Source: Cyclina sinensis (lineage: Eukaryota; Mollusca; Bivalvia; Venerida; Veneridae). Taken from it: DNA of 64,000 nucleotides. The first letter of the stretch is position 1. Every line of letters begins with the position of its first letter. This document shows, piece after piece, positions 1 through 10,649 of the stretch. The stretch covers positions 2,474,206 to 2,538,205 of the forward strand of contig JAAONU010000018.1 in the NCBI GenBank assembly GCA_012932295.1. Direction: 5' to 3'. The translations under genes and the position numbers were made by a program. Below the pieces are notes generated by a model. That model was not told where the DNA came from and searched no databases. It saw only the letters and a list, made by a program, of their open reading frames with translations.

Positions 1-735
1 CTTTGACCTAATGACCTCAAAGTCAATAAGGGTCATCTACTGGTGATGACCAACCAGTATACCAAGTTTGGTGAACCTAGGTCAAAGTGTTCTCTAGTTA
101 TTGATCGGAAACCGTTTTAAGGATGAAAGTCTCTGTGATCTTGACCTTTGACCTAATGACCTCAAAGTCAATAGGGATCATCTACTAGTGATGACCAACC
201 AGCATAACAAGTTTGGTGAACCTAGGTCAAAGCGTTCTCTAGTTATTGATCGGAAACCGTTTTTAGGATGAAGGTCCCTGTGAGCTTGACCTTTGACCTA
301 ATGATCTCAAAATCAATAGGGGTCATCTACTGGTGATGAATAACCAGCATAACAAGTTTGGTGAACCTAGGTCAAAGCGTTCTCTAGTTATTGATCGGAA
401 ACTGTTTTTAGGATGAAGGTCCCTGTGAGCTTGACCTTTGACCCCTTGACCCCAAAATTAATAGGGGTTATCTACTAGTGATGGACAATCATCCTACCAA
501 GTTTGAAGTTTCTAGGCCTAAGCGTTCTTTAGTTATTGGTCGGAAACGGTTTCTACCTACAAGGTCAATGTGACCTTGACCTTTGACCCCTTGACCCCAA
601 AATCAATAGGGGTCATCTACTGGTGATGAACAATCATCCTACCAAGTTTGAAGTTCCTAGGCCTAAGCATTCTTTAGTTATTGGTCGGAAACCATTTGGT
701 CTACGGACCGACGGACCGACCGACAGACAGACAAT
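1..735. repeat. 145-bp tandem repeat, about five copies
   Basis: Unit starts fall at 1, 146, 291, 436 and 581, recognisable by CTTTGACC, so the period is exactly 145 bp and the array may extend left of the window. The units diverge towards the right, where CTTTGACCTAA becomes CTTTGACCCC. The array ends in a GGACCGACGG/CAGACAGAC simple-repeat tail. Each unit carries clustered TGACCT hexamers. Small open frames here are by-products of the repeat. Confidence 0.95.
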
Positions 736-2640
736 TGCAAAGCAATATACCCCCTCTTCTTTGAAGTGGGGGCATAATAATGTACTAACTGAGAATCGTG
801 ATCGTGCAGAATAATTTATTCGAGACAGAACTTTTACAGAAGATCAAACAGGCCAGAACTTTTCATATAGTGGCTATGACTATGTTGCATATCCAGTTCA
901 GTACATTGATGGAAACATTTTTGAAGAAGAAATTGTTGAATGTGAGTTGCAGAATAAAAATTACTCATTAAACAATGCACATATTAAGAATAATCATACT
1001 TATTTTACCAAAAAAGCAAAGAGGACACCAAATAAGAAACAACGGATTCCAACACTTAGTTATGACATCAGTATGGATAATGTTGAAACTTGTGACATGT
1101 CTATTAATATATCTATGTTAGATGTTCCCCAAGGATGTTAAATAGTGTTTATTCATAAATATCATTGTGTTTGATGCATTTTAATTTAAAATGCATGTTA
1201 ATATTATACATAAATTATATTAAACATAAAAAACATGAACTTAAAAATAGGGCAAAATGTTTTCACCAGGGGCAAGTAGAAGTTAAAAGTACCTTGCCCC
1301 TTGGGCAAGAGGAAGTAAAATCCTTCAGAAAACACCTGCTTCACCCAAGAAAAGTTAGAGTCTTACTAAGACAGGATTAGATTTCAGTGATGTAAAAGAC
1401 ACTTATGCAAAAGACACTTATGCAAAAGACACTTCTGTACAGTGTGATCTTGCATTAAGTACTGGTTCAAACGAAATACATTATGTCAGAGAAGAAAGAA
1501 ATATATCAGTATCACACCATTACTTTTAAGAAAAAAATTCAACCAGCTATCAAATGATTAACATCTGAGAGTTTAAGAAAGGGTGTACGTCTTCTTCTCA
1601 CAGATGCTGATTCTACATTGGTCTATTATACAAAGTACTAGTATGTGTAGTACAGTACCATTTTATAAATGATCTTTATATATGCAATGTATGCAGTTTA
1701 ATGTTTGACAACAGAAGTAAATACAAATATTATTATCATATGCAACAACAAATTTATATGTGATTGATGGAAAAACAACATTCTCAAGGAGGTGCTCACT
1801 CAAGAGACATTCCCACAATATCCATGCCTTTCTAATACTAAAACTTCCATGTGAATCATCATCATCCACAATTTGTGAAGACAAAATATCTTGTGTTTAG
1901 TGACAATAACGTACAAATTATTTCTTTTTCCAGGATATATGGTACATTTTAAATTATATAATGACAATTTTGAACTCATTTAAACAGACAGTGATTTATT
2001 TTGTAAGTTTCTACCATTTCTTCGCAAAGTTCCAAAAGTTTCTTGACAACCAGCCATTATTATCTATTTTTAGTAATATTTGTTACTATATTTAACTGTC
2101 ACATGATATACCATCCTTTACAATTTTTATACTTTAAATACAGAATTTTCCGTACTTAATAATCCTAAAGAAAAACCATATAGGTTCGAAATTGATTTTA
2201 ATCTTTTTTTCTAAAAATTATCTGGTGTTGATGTGTTTGGTTCTTACCTTTACCACAGTTTAATATTTAGTATGTGTATAGTATGATAGTTAAACAATCG
2301 AATATGCGTTGCTGTTTACATAGTTCTGTGTATGGTTATTGCAGGTAAAATTAAACATATATACTCAAGTCTTCTCTTGTTAAGAGCTTTCTTGTATTGT
2401 TTGTTGCTTCCTGTTGCACGGTACATCAAAAAAAAAAAAAAAAAAAAACTACTTCTCGACGGCTGCTACAGTTGGAAATTCGATAGCAATTCCTTGTATT
2501 CAGAGACAATCTGAAAACAGTGACCTATTTTATGTGTCTACCAAATTTTCGTGCTATGAATGGCTGATATTCAGTGAATCCCTGTATATTCTTTATGTGA
2601 CCTGAATTTGTACATGTCAAAGTAAATCATTCCAATCTTA
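736..2640. other. Mostly featureless AT-rich DNA
   Basis: Apart from one short unexplained reading frame (815-1141), a run of three AAAAGACACTTATGC-like 14-mers near 1395-1435 and a poly-A tract near 2429, I see no gene or element here. Confidence 0.5.
815..1141 (+). other. Unrecognised open frame, possible orphan exon
   Basis: An uninterrupted frame of about 108 codons runs from just after a TAA at 812 to the TAA at 1139-1141. It lacks a credible ATG near its start, so if coding it would be an internal or terminal exon; CGAG at 821-824 could be an acceptor. The translation has a mixed, protein-like composition (SYSGYDYVAYPVQYIDGN, then a Lys-rich stretch) rather than repeat-like bias. I recognise no domain. 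It could equally be a chance frame or a transposon remnant. Confidence 0.2.
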
Positions 2641-2900
2641 AGTCAATGACTGGAATCCAATTTTCTATTTACAGTGACCTTGGCCCAACAGATCCCAAAT
2701 ACAATCCCAAGCTAGATTTTCATACAAGGGTGCTATACACCATGTTTAGTCAACATGAGTCATTTCAAGCCTTAGTTACTGACTGGAATCCAATTTTCTA
2801 TTTTTAGTAATAGTGACCTCAGCTTTGACCAGACTGTTCCCAAACAGAATCCCAAGCTAGGTTATCATGCAAGTGTATTATACACCAAGTTTGGCCAAAA
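2641..2900. repeat. Two-copy tandem repeat, about 138-bp period
   Basis: TGACTGGAATCCAATTTTCT occurs near 2647 and again near 2784, followed in both by TGACC..., CCCAAGCTAG and TATACACCA blocks. The phrase CACCAAGTTTGG also resembles the 145-bp repeat at the start of the window, so the two may be distant relatives. Confidence 0.8.
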
Positions 2901-3344
2901 TCGACCACTAAAAATTTAAGTTCTACTTGTTTACTACGGGAAGTGGATGTCACCCTAGACCACATAAAAAGGATTGAAATTAGTGCTCATCATCTTATGC
3001 ATTCACAGTTGGACTTCATTATTAGACTATATTCCTACGCGCTGTTCCACACTTTAAACCACATGATCTCGCCATTTTTCTTCAAATGTTTTCAAATGGC
3101 AATAATGGTCTTAAATTTTGATGTCCTTCAAATATTCTCCTCCTTGAAATATTGACCAAGTTATTGATTCAATTTGTTTTTAAAACAGTAATTTTACCTT
3201 TTCAAAACTGTGCGATTTAAATACAAACTACTCTCGCAGTACTTTGTTTTTCAAAAACCTGATATACTTGGAAATGCTGTCTTTAGTTTCCGAGTCTGAG
3301 GACCTGAACAACAAATAAAGAATCAGTCACCCAAGGAATATTTG

Positions 3345-3936
3345 CAAGGCCGTAGCCAGGGGGGGTGCACGTGCACTTTTCAAAAAAAAAAAAAAAAGAA
3401 AACCTGCAACCAAGGGCTTTATAGACAGTAAGAGTGCCTCAACCCCTTGCAATGTGTGATCAGTACTTGTTATCTTATCTAACTAAGTAATTGCATGCTA
3501 ATCATTTGACAGTAGACATGTGGCACTTAATCCTTTGACCCCAACTGATGTTGACTGCATCACAGCATGATATTCCTGTATACTATTACTGATAATAAGT
3601 TTATAATGACACTCCACCCAAGAAGAATGGAACTTGAAAGCCTAATTTTCCAACCAGGAAAGGATATGCAATAGATTTTAGAGTAGTAAAACATGTTTGA
3701 CCTCAGGACAGTGATATTAATCAAAATAAATGTTGTTTAAAAAGTCTTTTTTACATAATTTTTCATTTAAAAATAGTGTTCTCAAAGTGCTATAATCGCA
3801 GAGCTTCCAGGAGGCTTCGCCCCCTGCTCCCCTACCAGGGCACTGTCCTGGACGCACTGGGGGCCTTAAGCGGCCCCCAGACCCCTCACCGTTTCTATTG
3901 TGCACCCCCCATTTATAAAACCTGCCTACGGCCCTG
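3345..3936. mobile_element. Small non-autonomous hAT-like element
   Basis: The ends form an imperfect terminal inverted repeat: CAAGGCCGTAGCCAGG on the left and, on the other strand, CAGGGCCGTAGGCAGG on the right. Both are followed by a G-run and GTGCAC. CAGGG-type termini fit the hAT superfamily. The flanks share only ATTTG, so the target duplication is unclear. The interior has poly-A (3380-3396), a C-rich segment (3820-3910) and no transposase. Confidence 0.7.
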
Positions 3937-4110
3937 ATTTGTGACAAAAGATTTTTTTAATGTTTTCTATACTGTATTAAATTCCAGGCAAAATAACCTC
4001 AGTCCCTTGATGGCCATACTTTTTCATGGATCAAAATAAATTTTACCATTTTTGTGGAGGTTACCCAAGGAAATTTGTGCCAAATTCAGTCAAAGAATTT
4101 AAGGCCAGAA

Positions 4111-4139
4111 AAACCACTAGCCAGTTGGGCTAGTGGTTT
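4111..4139. other. Perfect 12-bp hairpin
   Basis: AAACCACTAGCC (4111-4122) pairs exactly with GGCTAGTGGTTT (4128-4139) around the loop AGTTG. No U-run follows, and the setting is eukaryotic, so this is not a bacterial terminator. It is probably the subterminal palindrome of an unrecognised foldback element. Confidence 0.7.
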
Positions 4140-4266
4140 GGCAAAATATCAAAATATACTAGCCCGAAAAGTTTTTTACAAGCCCAAAAAATATTTAACT
4201 TATAAAGTGAAAAATAAAGTCAAGAATAATGAATAGTTATTTGGTAATTCTATTCCCTTGAGTAAA

Positions 4267-4476
4267 GATCAATGATGTTTTACATTTTGAGTGTTATAGA
4301 CCTAAATATTGTTTAAAATATAAAAGTATTTTTATTTCTAGCTAGAATCAACAGACTAACATTGAGCTGAAAACAGATTTTACTTTGTCCTAAAGTAAAC
4401 GGGGCATGTTTTACATTGTAAGTGTTATATACCTAAATATTGTTTAAAATATGGAAGTACTTTTATTTCTAGCAAT
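4267..4476. repeat. Two-copy direct repeat, about 132-bp offset
   Basis: A segment of about 75 bp containing CCTAAATATTGTTTAAAATA followed by TTTTATTTCTAGC is present near 4267-4343 and again near 4399-4476, with about ten differences. Confidence 0.75.
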
Positions 4477-4759
4477 AGTTTGATGTTTTAACTTTGAGAA
4501 AATGTAAAATTTAAATCAGTAAGATTTGTGGTCTTATAGGATACTTAACTTCCTTCCCCAACCTATAACCACTGAAATATTTTTTTTTATTAATTTTCTT
4601 TTATTTGTGAGCACTGTGGTACCTACCCGATCCACATTGTTAATCCTCACCCACAGAGGTATTACACAGTATTGCTTTTCATTTTAAATGAACTAATCTA
4701 ATCTGTGATCTAATACACAAATACCCCCTCCCCCACCCTTGACTTAGTTCATAAATGAT

Positions 4760-6480
4760 GGGCAGCACGAAATACCCAAATACACCCAAATACACTTGAA
4801 CTATATCATTTAATCAACACATTTTTATTAATCAAGCAAAATTAAACACTTAACTTCAAATATATGCGAAAAATATAAGTTTTTATGGTCAATTTTAAAG
4901 TAAATGCTTATTTGGTTGTATTCAGGATTCTTTTCATGTATGGTACTGTGAGAACAAAACCTTGTGATAATTACTAATAAGGTATAATTAATATATAATG
5001 TCCCAAAAATAAAAAATATGCAATGCATAAAAAGAAAAATCTTAAAATAAGAATATAATTCTTAGTGGAAAATGAGTTTAAACAGTTTAGAGTTCAAACT
5101 GTAACCTGCATCAGGGCTCTACAAATTCTATAGTCCGACGTCCGAGACAACTCTAAACTTGCTCTCGGACACCTGATAGTGTACTAAAGTTTTGTCCCGG
5201 ACAACTCTAATTTTGACAGTCATAAATCTCGGAATACTGCTCAAATAAACAACCCACTTGAATAAACAACAAAATGCAATTGATTTCTAACCAACTGGCA
5301 TTCAATAAGCTCCGCCCTAAGAGAGAAGTGACAGCAGTGAGCTGAAAAAGTCAACCAATCACGACTCTAGTTACAATTTACTATGGATATTGATTATATT
5401 TTGTACATCTGTGTCGGTACCGCGTGACTTTAAAATATGTCAAGCAAAGAAATGTCTTAACACATTCATCTTTATGGCATTTTTGTTTTAATTATCGGAT
5501 TTATTTATGAGAAAAAGTAAAGCAGATTTAAGACAAGCTTAACAAATTTAAGACAACCAATTTCAGCAAATATTTAGTTCATTAAACATGAAGCAGCGAG
5601 TGAAAAATCTCGGATAAATTCCGTATGTTATACATTTCCGCGACCCCATCGTATTTTGATATCTATAGAAAACAGTGTCTTGGAGACTTTTTACAAGGCA
5701 AACTTACAACATTCAGTTGATTAATTAAGATAAGTGGTCATGGTAAGTACCAGTTTTTTTCTTTTTCAAAGAAAAAGTTTCCTTTTTTCTAAGACTTGAA
5801 TATTTCTGTCGTATTTTACTTTAGAAGTTAAGCAACAATTACAATGAATCAACATACTGTACATCTTAAAAATTGTTTGTAACTTGTTCAAATAACATTC
5901 TGGTAAAACTGGAAACACATCCCCTAGGTAACCAGACATTCCACCAAAAAGTCACTGAATTTTGATGCCAGAAGTACATTCATTTAAAACAGTAAGTTGA
6001 ATAACAACAAATCAACATATTTGCTGTCTGTCATAGTCTTTTAAAGTTGAACTCAATTTCTGTTGAAAAGTTTGAGGTATTTTTTAAAGATCTATGAAAG
6101 CGTCTTTCAATTTAAAAGTGTTTCTTTTTTTCTTTTTTTTTAATCAACTTTGTAAAATAAAAAGCAGAATTAACTAATAATGCTTATCGAAAACGTTATA
6201 CTTGTCGCTCGGACATCTGACTTTGTTTTTGGGACAACTCTATTTTGCCAGTCAGTTGTCCTGGACAACTCAATCTTAAAGAAATTTGTAGAGCCCTGTG
6301 CATTAATATCTGTTTTTCATAGACTCAATATTAAAATTTTGCTATTGATTTTCATTTTCTAGGTCATCTGTGATTTTGTAGAAACAAACTTGACAATAGG
6401 TATTTGTTAAAAGCCGCCTTTCATCAGTTTTTAGTATATTTGGAGTGTATTTGGGTATATTTAGGTATTTCGTGCCACCA
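4760..6480. mobile_element. MITE copy A (GGCAGCACGAAATACCC ends), interrupted
   Basis: The left end GGGCAGCACGAAATACCC followed by AAATACACC iterations is mirrored on the right by GGTATTTCGTGCC. Flanking TAAATGAT and TAAAATGAT are a plausible decayed 8-bp target duplication. Removing the inner insertion (5112-6298) leaves about 530 bp that aligns along its length with copy B at 6957-7606, including the shared inner block GAAACAAACTTGACAATAGG. There is no coding capacity, so transposition would have needed a hAT-like transposase in trans. Confidence 0.85.
5112..6298. mobile_element. MITE inserted into copy A
   Basis: The outer ends are CAGGGCTCTACAAATT on the left and, on the complementary strand, CAGGGCTCTACAAATT on the right. 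Subterminal blocks rich in GTCCGA/GGACAACTC are inverted relative to each other. TGCAT flanks both sides (5107-5111 and 6299-6303). The paralogous uninterrupted site in copy B reads CCTGCATAAATAT, showing the pre-insertion state. CAGGG ends suggest hAT or a CACTA-like group; the 5-bp duplication does not settle which. The interior shows no transposase. Confidence 0.85.
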
Positions 6481-6956
6481 TAAAATGATTGTATTAAGAT
6501 CAAACCTAACACGTTTTAGTTTAAAAAAGAAAAAAAAATTCCCTCCAATCAAATTGCGCATACATTTACGTCCTATTTTAGAGCACTGCAAATATGTACA
6601 AAAGAAAGCAATAAAGTACCTTGAATATCAGTTCTTTTACTTCATATCAAGTCTGATTGTGTCTTGGGAGGAATTGTCTTCGGCGTAAAAATCTTTGGAG
6701 GTGAAACATCTATCAACCAAAATCTTGGGAGGTACATCGTCTATCAAACAATCACACAAGTCTGAATTATGGAAGTCAAGAGAATCTCATCTCTGTAGGG
6801 TTAAAATCACAACCTCTGGATTTGCAGTCTGATGCTCATACCCCTATCACTCTTCCTTCAAGTGGAAGGTCATTGGCTCTCAAATTATGACTGTCAAGAA
6901 GCTGTATTTGTTTTCTACCCTAAATTTTAATAACAACCTAACCATGCTAACAGCAA

Positions 6957-7606
6957 GGGCAGCACGAAATACCCAAATACACCCAAATACACTTAAATTG
7001 TATCATTTTATCAACACATTTTTATAAATCAAGCAAAATTATACACTTAACTGCAAATATTTGCCGAGAAAATATAAGTTTTAATGGTTATTTTTAAGTT
7101 AATGCTCATTTGTTTGTATTCAGGATTCTTTTCATGTACCGTACTGTGAAAACAAAACCTTGTGATAATTACTAATAAGGTATTATTAATATAATTATAA
7201 TGCTTCAAATATCAAAAATATGCAATTCATAAAAAGAAGTATCTGAAAATAAGAATAAAAATCTTAATGGAAAATTAGTTAAAAGAGTATAAAGTTCGAA
7301 CTAAAAAACGATTCTCTAGCATTCACATAGGGAAACAACCTGCATAAATATATGTTTTTCACAGAGTGTAAATCTTACGATAGCCGTTTGTGTCCGAAAT
7401 GTGCCAAATGTGTATGACTGAATATTAAAATTTTTGCTACTGATTTTCATTTTCTAGTTCATCTGTGCTTTTGTAGAAACAAACTTGACAATAGGTATTT
7501 GTTAAATGCTGTCTTTCATCAGAGTTGAAGTATATGTGAAGTGTATTTGGGTATATTTGGATGTATTTGGGTATATTTGCGTGTATTTGGGTATTTCGTG
7601 CTGCCG
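6957..7606. mobile_element. MITE copy B with 8-bp target duplication
   Basis: The ends are GGGCAGCACGAAATACCC and, on the other strand, CGGCAGCACGAAATACCC. The exact direct repeat AACAGCAA lies immediately outside both ends (6949-6956 and 7607-7614), matching the 8-bp duplication of hAT elements. Next to each terminus are short AAATACACC/GGGTATATTT iterations. It is non-coding and is the intact sister of copy A. Confidence 0.9.
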
Positions 7607-7668
7607 AACAGCAACTACCGCTCTTGCAACAATAAATAGATTTCTAATGTCAAATAATGTTTGACATT

Positions 7669-7811
7669 TTAAAAGCCATCAGCTAATTCGGCTTCTGGTA
7701 ATGTTAACAAAGACTGTGGTTCTATCCTCTGAGCATCTGTGACTGCTTTAGCTTTAGTAGGGACTTCTACTTCTGACATCTCGTTTTTCCGCCAAATACT
7801 TCCCAAATACT
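7669..7811 (-). CDS. Putative terminal exon of an unidentified gene
   Basis: On the minus strand, a possible acceptor (pyrimidine-rich TTTCTTCTACTATCAAAG) precedes an open frame of 46 codons ending in TAA at 7669-7671. The translation is well mixed and acidic: it begins EYLGSIWRKNEMSEVEV, continues through AVTDAQRIEPQ and ends LPEAELADGF. It looks like real coding sequence, but I recognise no family. It lies on the same strand as, and downstream of, the coding-looking first exon at 10447-10629. The phases do not join directly, so if they belong together at least one exon is missing. It may be a gene relic. Confidence 0.3.
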
Positions 7812-8226
7812 CTTTGATAGTAGAAGAAAGTAGTTCAAGCGAAAGATTTTAAACTACTATCAAGATCTTAAAACACGCATCTCACCTTATTATGGTTAAA
7901 AATAACTAAATTTTTAATTTTATCCGCTGGTCACAATACATGTAAAGAACTGAAGGTACTGATACTAACTCGGCCATACTAACTAGATGATAATAAAGCC
8001 CGGATAACATAAAAAAGATGTAAAGAGCCGTAATTAGAATGCGAAATTGTGTGGCTCTAAATGATATATAGAAAAAAGAATTAAATAATTAAATATATAT
8101 AAAAAGGCAGTCGTATGTTACATTAATACAGGAAATTATACATTAAAAATGTAGTAAATTAGATGTTGTCTTTATAATAAACATTACACAGCTTCAATGT
8201 GACTTTGAAATTGTTTATATTTGCAG

Positions 8227-8658
8227 GTTGGCACCGTCGTCTGAATATTAGAGCTGGGGCGGCACCGCCTTTTTACATTTTGCTAAAGCTACTGTACAAA
8301 GAGGCAAAGATTACAGAAAGCCAGGTATGCCTTGTTTCTGAAATGAAGCTTCGGCGATTACAGCGATCTACCTACCGATCGATGCAATCGCAGATAATTC
8401 AAGCTGAAAGAGGTAAAATTCAAATTCATTCTAAAGCACCTTGAAATAAATAACATCTTAAAAATACGACCAGGTTTTTTTAAAGTATGAGCTGGATATT
8501 GAAATTCGTTTGATTGTTATAGATTTCTATACAGTATAATTTGTGAATAACCATTTTCGTGAAAATCAACATATTAATTATTATCAAAGAATTGAAGGTT
8601 ATTCTTTTTTTTACTTGTAGCTACCGCGAAAAACGGTCTTCAGTCACTACGTTGTTAA
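8227..8658 (+). CDS. C-terminal exons of a FLYWCH/MULE-like protein (partial)
   Basis: Exon 8227-8412 follows TTATATTTGCAG and ends at a GTAAAA donor. Exon 8621-8658 follows a TTTTTTTTACTTGTAG acceptor and ends at TAA. The phases fit: one base carries over and completes GCT. The joined peptide starts GWHRRLNIRAGAAPPFY and contains a Leu/Lys-rich helix (LLKLLYKEAK) and basic segments (KLRRLQRSTYRS). GWHRRLN followed by a PFY..L..LL motif is the signature I associate with the C-terminal part of FLYWCH/MULE-type transposase-derived proteins. No upstream exons were found in the window, so this is the 3' end of a truncated element or gene. Nucleic-acid binding is family inference only. Confidence 0.5.
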
Positions 8659-8804
8659 AAAAGGGTATGGAGCTTTTATCAACCAAGGGCTATGAGGACA
8701 GCTGACAGGCATATTGTTACCAGTACAAGTGATACTGCAGGACTCATACACCGTGCTCTAAAATGTGTTTTGATGCTTACCATACTATATAAGATCACTA
8801 AAAT

Positions 8805-8960
8805 AGTTTGATTAATAAAATGATAAAAATATATGTAAACGTTCTTCGTTTCTTTTTAATGATTTGTCATTCAGTTTGCATGTCCACTCCATTGTGTTGT
8901 TTTAAAATGGCAAGCTTAGCTCAATCTTTCAGAGAAAGTATGAGGAAAGGTGATTAGCCG
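8805..8960. repeat. Dispersed repeat, uninterrupted copy
   Basis: GTTTGATTAATAAAATGATA followed by ATGTAAA..TTCTTC is repeated at 19550-19625. The continuation, TGTGTTGTT followed by ATGGCAAGC and CAATCTTT.AGAGA, reappears at 21790-21835. The unbroken copy here shows that the sequence between 19.63 and 21.77 kb is an insertion. The repeat overlaps the presumed 3' end of the FLYWCH/MULE-like fragment. Confidence 0.8.
8814..8819 (+). promoter_or_regulatory. Candidate polyadenylation signal AATAAA
   Basis: An AATAAA lies 156 bp after the stop codon at 8658, where the 3' end of the FLYWCH/MULE-like fragment would be expected. AT-rich DNA yields many chance matches, so this is weak evidence. Confidence 0.3.
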
Positions 8961-9027
8961 ATAAATGTTATTACTAAAATAATTATTTATCAACATATAA
9001 CTTTTTAGAGAAAAAAGATTTGACTTT

Positions 9028-9080
9028 TTTGGGACCGATTTGCCTTGAGGCCGATTTGAGTTGGGGTCGACTGCAATCCT
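9028..9080 (-). repeat. Inverted AAATCGGCCCC-type repeat block
   Basis: On the minus strand this block reads GTCGACCCCAACTCAAATCGG, then CTCAAGGCAAATCGGTCCC. That is the same motif found on the plus strand at 16100-16235. It lies about 380 bp downstream of the FLYWCH/MULE-like stop codon and may be the right terminal repeat of that element. Confidence 0.6.
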
Positions 9081-9231
9081 TCCTTAGATAAAGAAATAAT
9101 ACTTATTTCTTAACAGCTTTAAGGGATTTTAAATTTCACTGTCAGGGGCCATAAATATTCAGACTCATTTTAAATATCGATAATATTAATAGACATTAAC
9201 TTTAACAAAATGAAATAATGCAGTTGAATCT

Positions 9232-9360
9232 ATATTTTGAAAGGCAATACATAAGTTATTTCGTTCCAAGCTTTTGATTAAAAAAATACATATTTTGATA
9301 GGCAATACTTATGTTATATCCTTCCAAGTTTTGATACAAAAACAATACATTTTAATATTA
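9232..9360. repeat. Two-copy tandem repeat, about 65 bp
   Basis: TATTTTGAAAGGCAATACATAAGTTAT (here abbreviated by its core AGGCAATAC) recurs near 9242 and 9300. Both copies are followed by TTCCAAG.TTTTGAT and an A-rich run. Confidence 0.7.
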
Positions 9361-10446
9361 AAAACTGTGATTGTTTTGTATTCTTCTCCGAGGAAAAAAA
9401 AGAGTGCATCATCATGTAGCGAATGAGTTCCAAAAAGGCCCATACCAAAAAGGCCAATTACCAAAAAGACCCATTCATATTTATAGTCTAGTTATTTTTT
9501 TTCAACAATTCAATATTTACATAAATATTATGACTAAAAAAGAAATATTAATAATGTTATAATTATTATTAACAATGAAATTTAAAGTGTTAAACTTTGT
9601 TTATAAGATCATTTAAGGTCAATGTCCATCATACAAAGATATTTGTAACATATCTGCAGTACTTGCACACGTCAATACAAGAACATGAAATGCAGGAGTA
9701 AATTTCATATTTAAACAATAACAAACAGTACTTTCCAAAATGCATTTTATTATAAAAGTGCGAAAGCATGGAATTGTTTACTCTCCTGCGCATCGGTCGA
9801 ATGTTTCACTTTCTTACCTCTGCTAAAATTCAATTTTCAGAACGATATTTTTATTTTTAGACAGTGAAATCCATAGTAACTTTTCAGCCAATCAGTGACT
9901 AGATTACAACGAAATGTCCATACATACAATTAACAACCCAAAATGTAAACAAACAATGTATGTCTGCATGTTACTTACGTATTTCACTTTTCAAAGTGAG
10001 TTTTAATATGTATGCGTAAATAAACCAGTAAAACTATCAAAAATTCAAAAAGGTTAAAATCATGATGGTATGGTTGTTTTTAGACGTTTAGTTGCTGTAT
10101 TAAGATATTTACGTAAACGCATAGTTGAAATGTGTTTACAAAATTTTCAGAAAACACCCGTCTATTTATAATGTTTGGAATCACATGATCGTTTAAACCA
10201 ATGAAAAATGGTTTAAAGATTTTTCGGTTTTGGGGATATTGGTGCACTTTCACTGGTTGCTTAAAAGTTCATTGTAAAGGTCAGTATCATAAATCTACTC
10301 TTATTAAAGCAGCGGTGTGAAGTAACGGTAGTGTATTCATTTAGCTGCTGAGGGAGCGTAGGAATTGTTTAACCACTGAAACAAAGGTAATTGACAATGG
10401 AGATAGATACAAAAGAGAGCTTAAGAAATATTTTCTCAATAAATAC
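9361..10446. other. AT-rich intergenic or intronic DNA
   Basis: A short run of CCAAAAAGGCCC-like repeats (9430-9475) is the only pattern seen. If the exons at 10447-10629 and 7669-7811 belong to one gene, this would be intron. Confidence 0.4.
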
Positions 10447-10629
10447 CTCACCCAAGTTTTCGGCGATGACTGACTTATCTGTCATTCTTTTAACTTCTGT
10501 CAAAGTATCACCGAGATTTATGCGTATGTGATAATTTTCTGTGATAATAAATTTCCGTTCTAACAAGGTCAAGATTTTGTCTCGAGTTGCCTGGAGTGTT
10601 ATTGTTGCAAATACTCCGGTGTCTGTCAT
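10447..10629 (-). CDS. Putative first coding exon of an unidentified gene
   Basis: Reading the minus strand, ATG at 10629-10627 opens a 61-codon frame ending GAG, directly followed by the donor-like GTATTT. The peptide starts MTDTGVFATITLQATRDKIL and later has TEVKRMTDKSVIAENLGE. It is a balanced, helix-prone sequence with no low complexity, unlike the chance frames nearby. I do not recognise a domain. The frame remains open into the presumed intron until a stop near 10369, so an intronless short protein of 86 aa is the alternative. The donor is mediocre. Confidence 0.35.
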
Positions 10630-10649
10630 CTTAATGGTTCTCTATAAAA

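Noticed and set aside
4261..4500. Possible terminator or hairpin operon signals in AT-rich stretches
   Set aside because: Bacterial signals do not apply; spliced genes and non-LTR elements show this is animal DNA.
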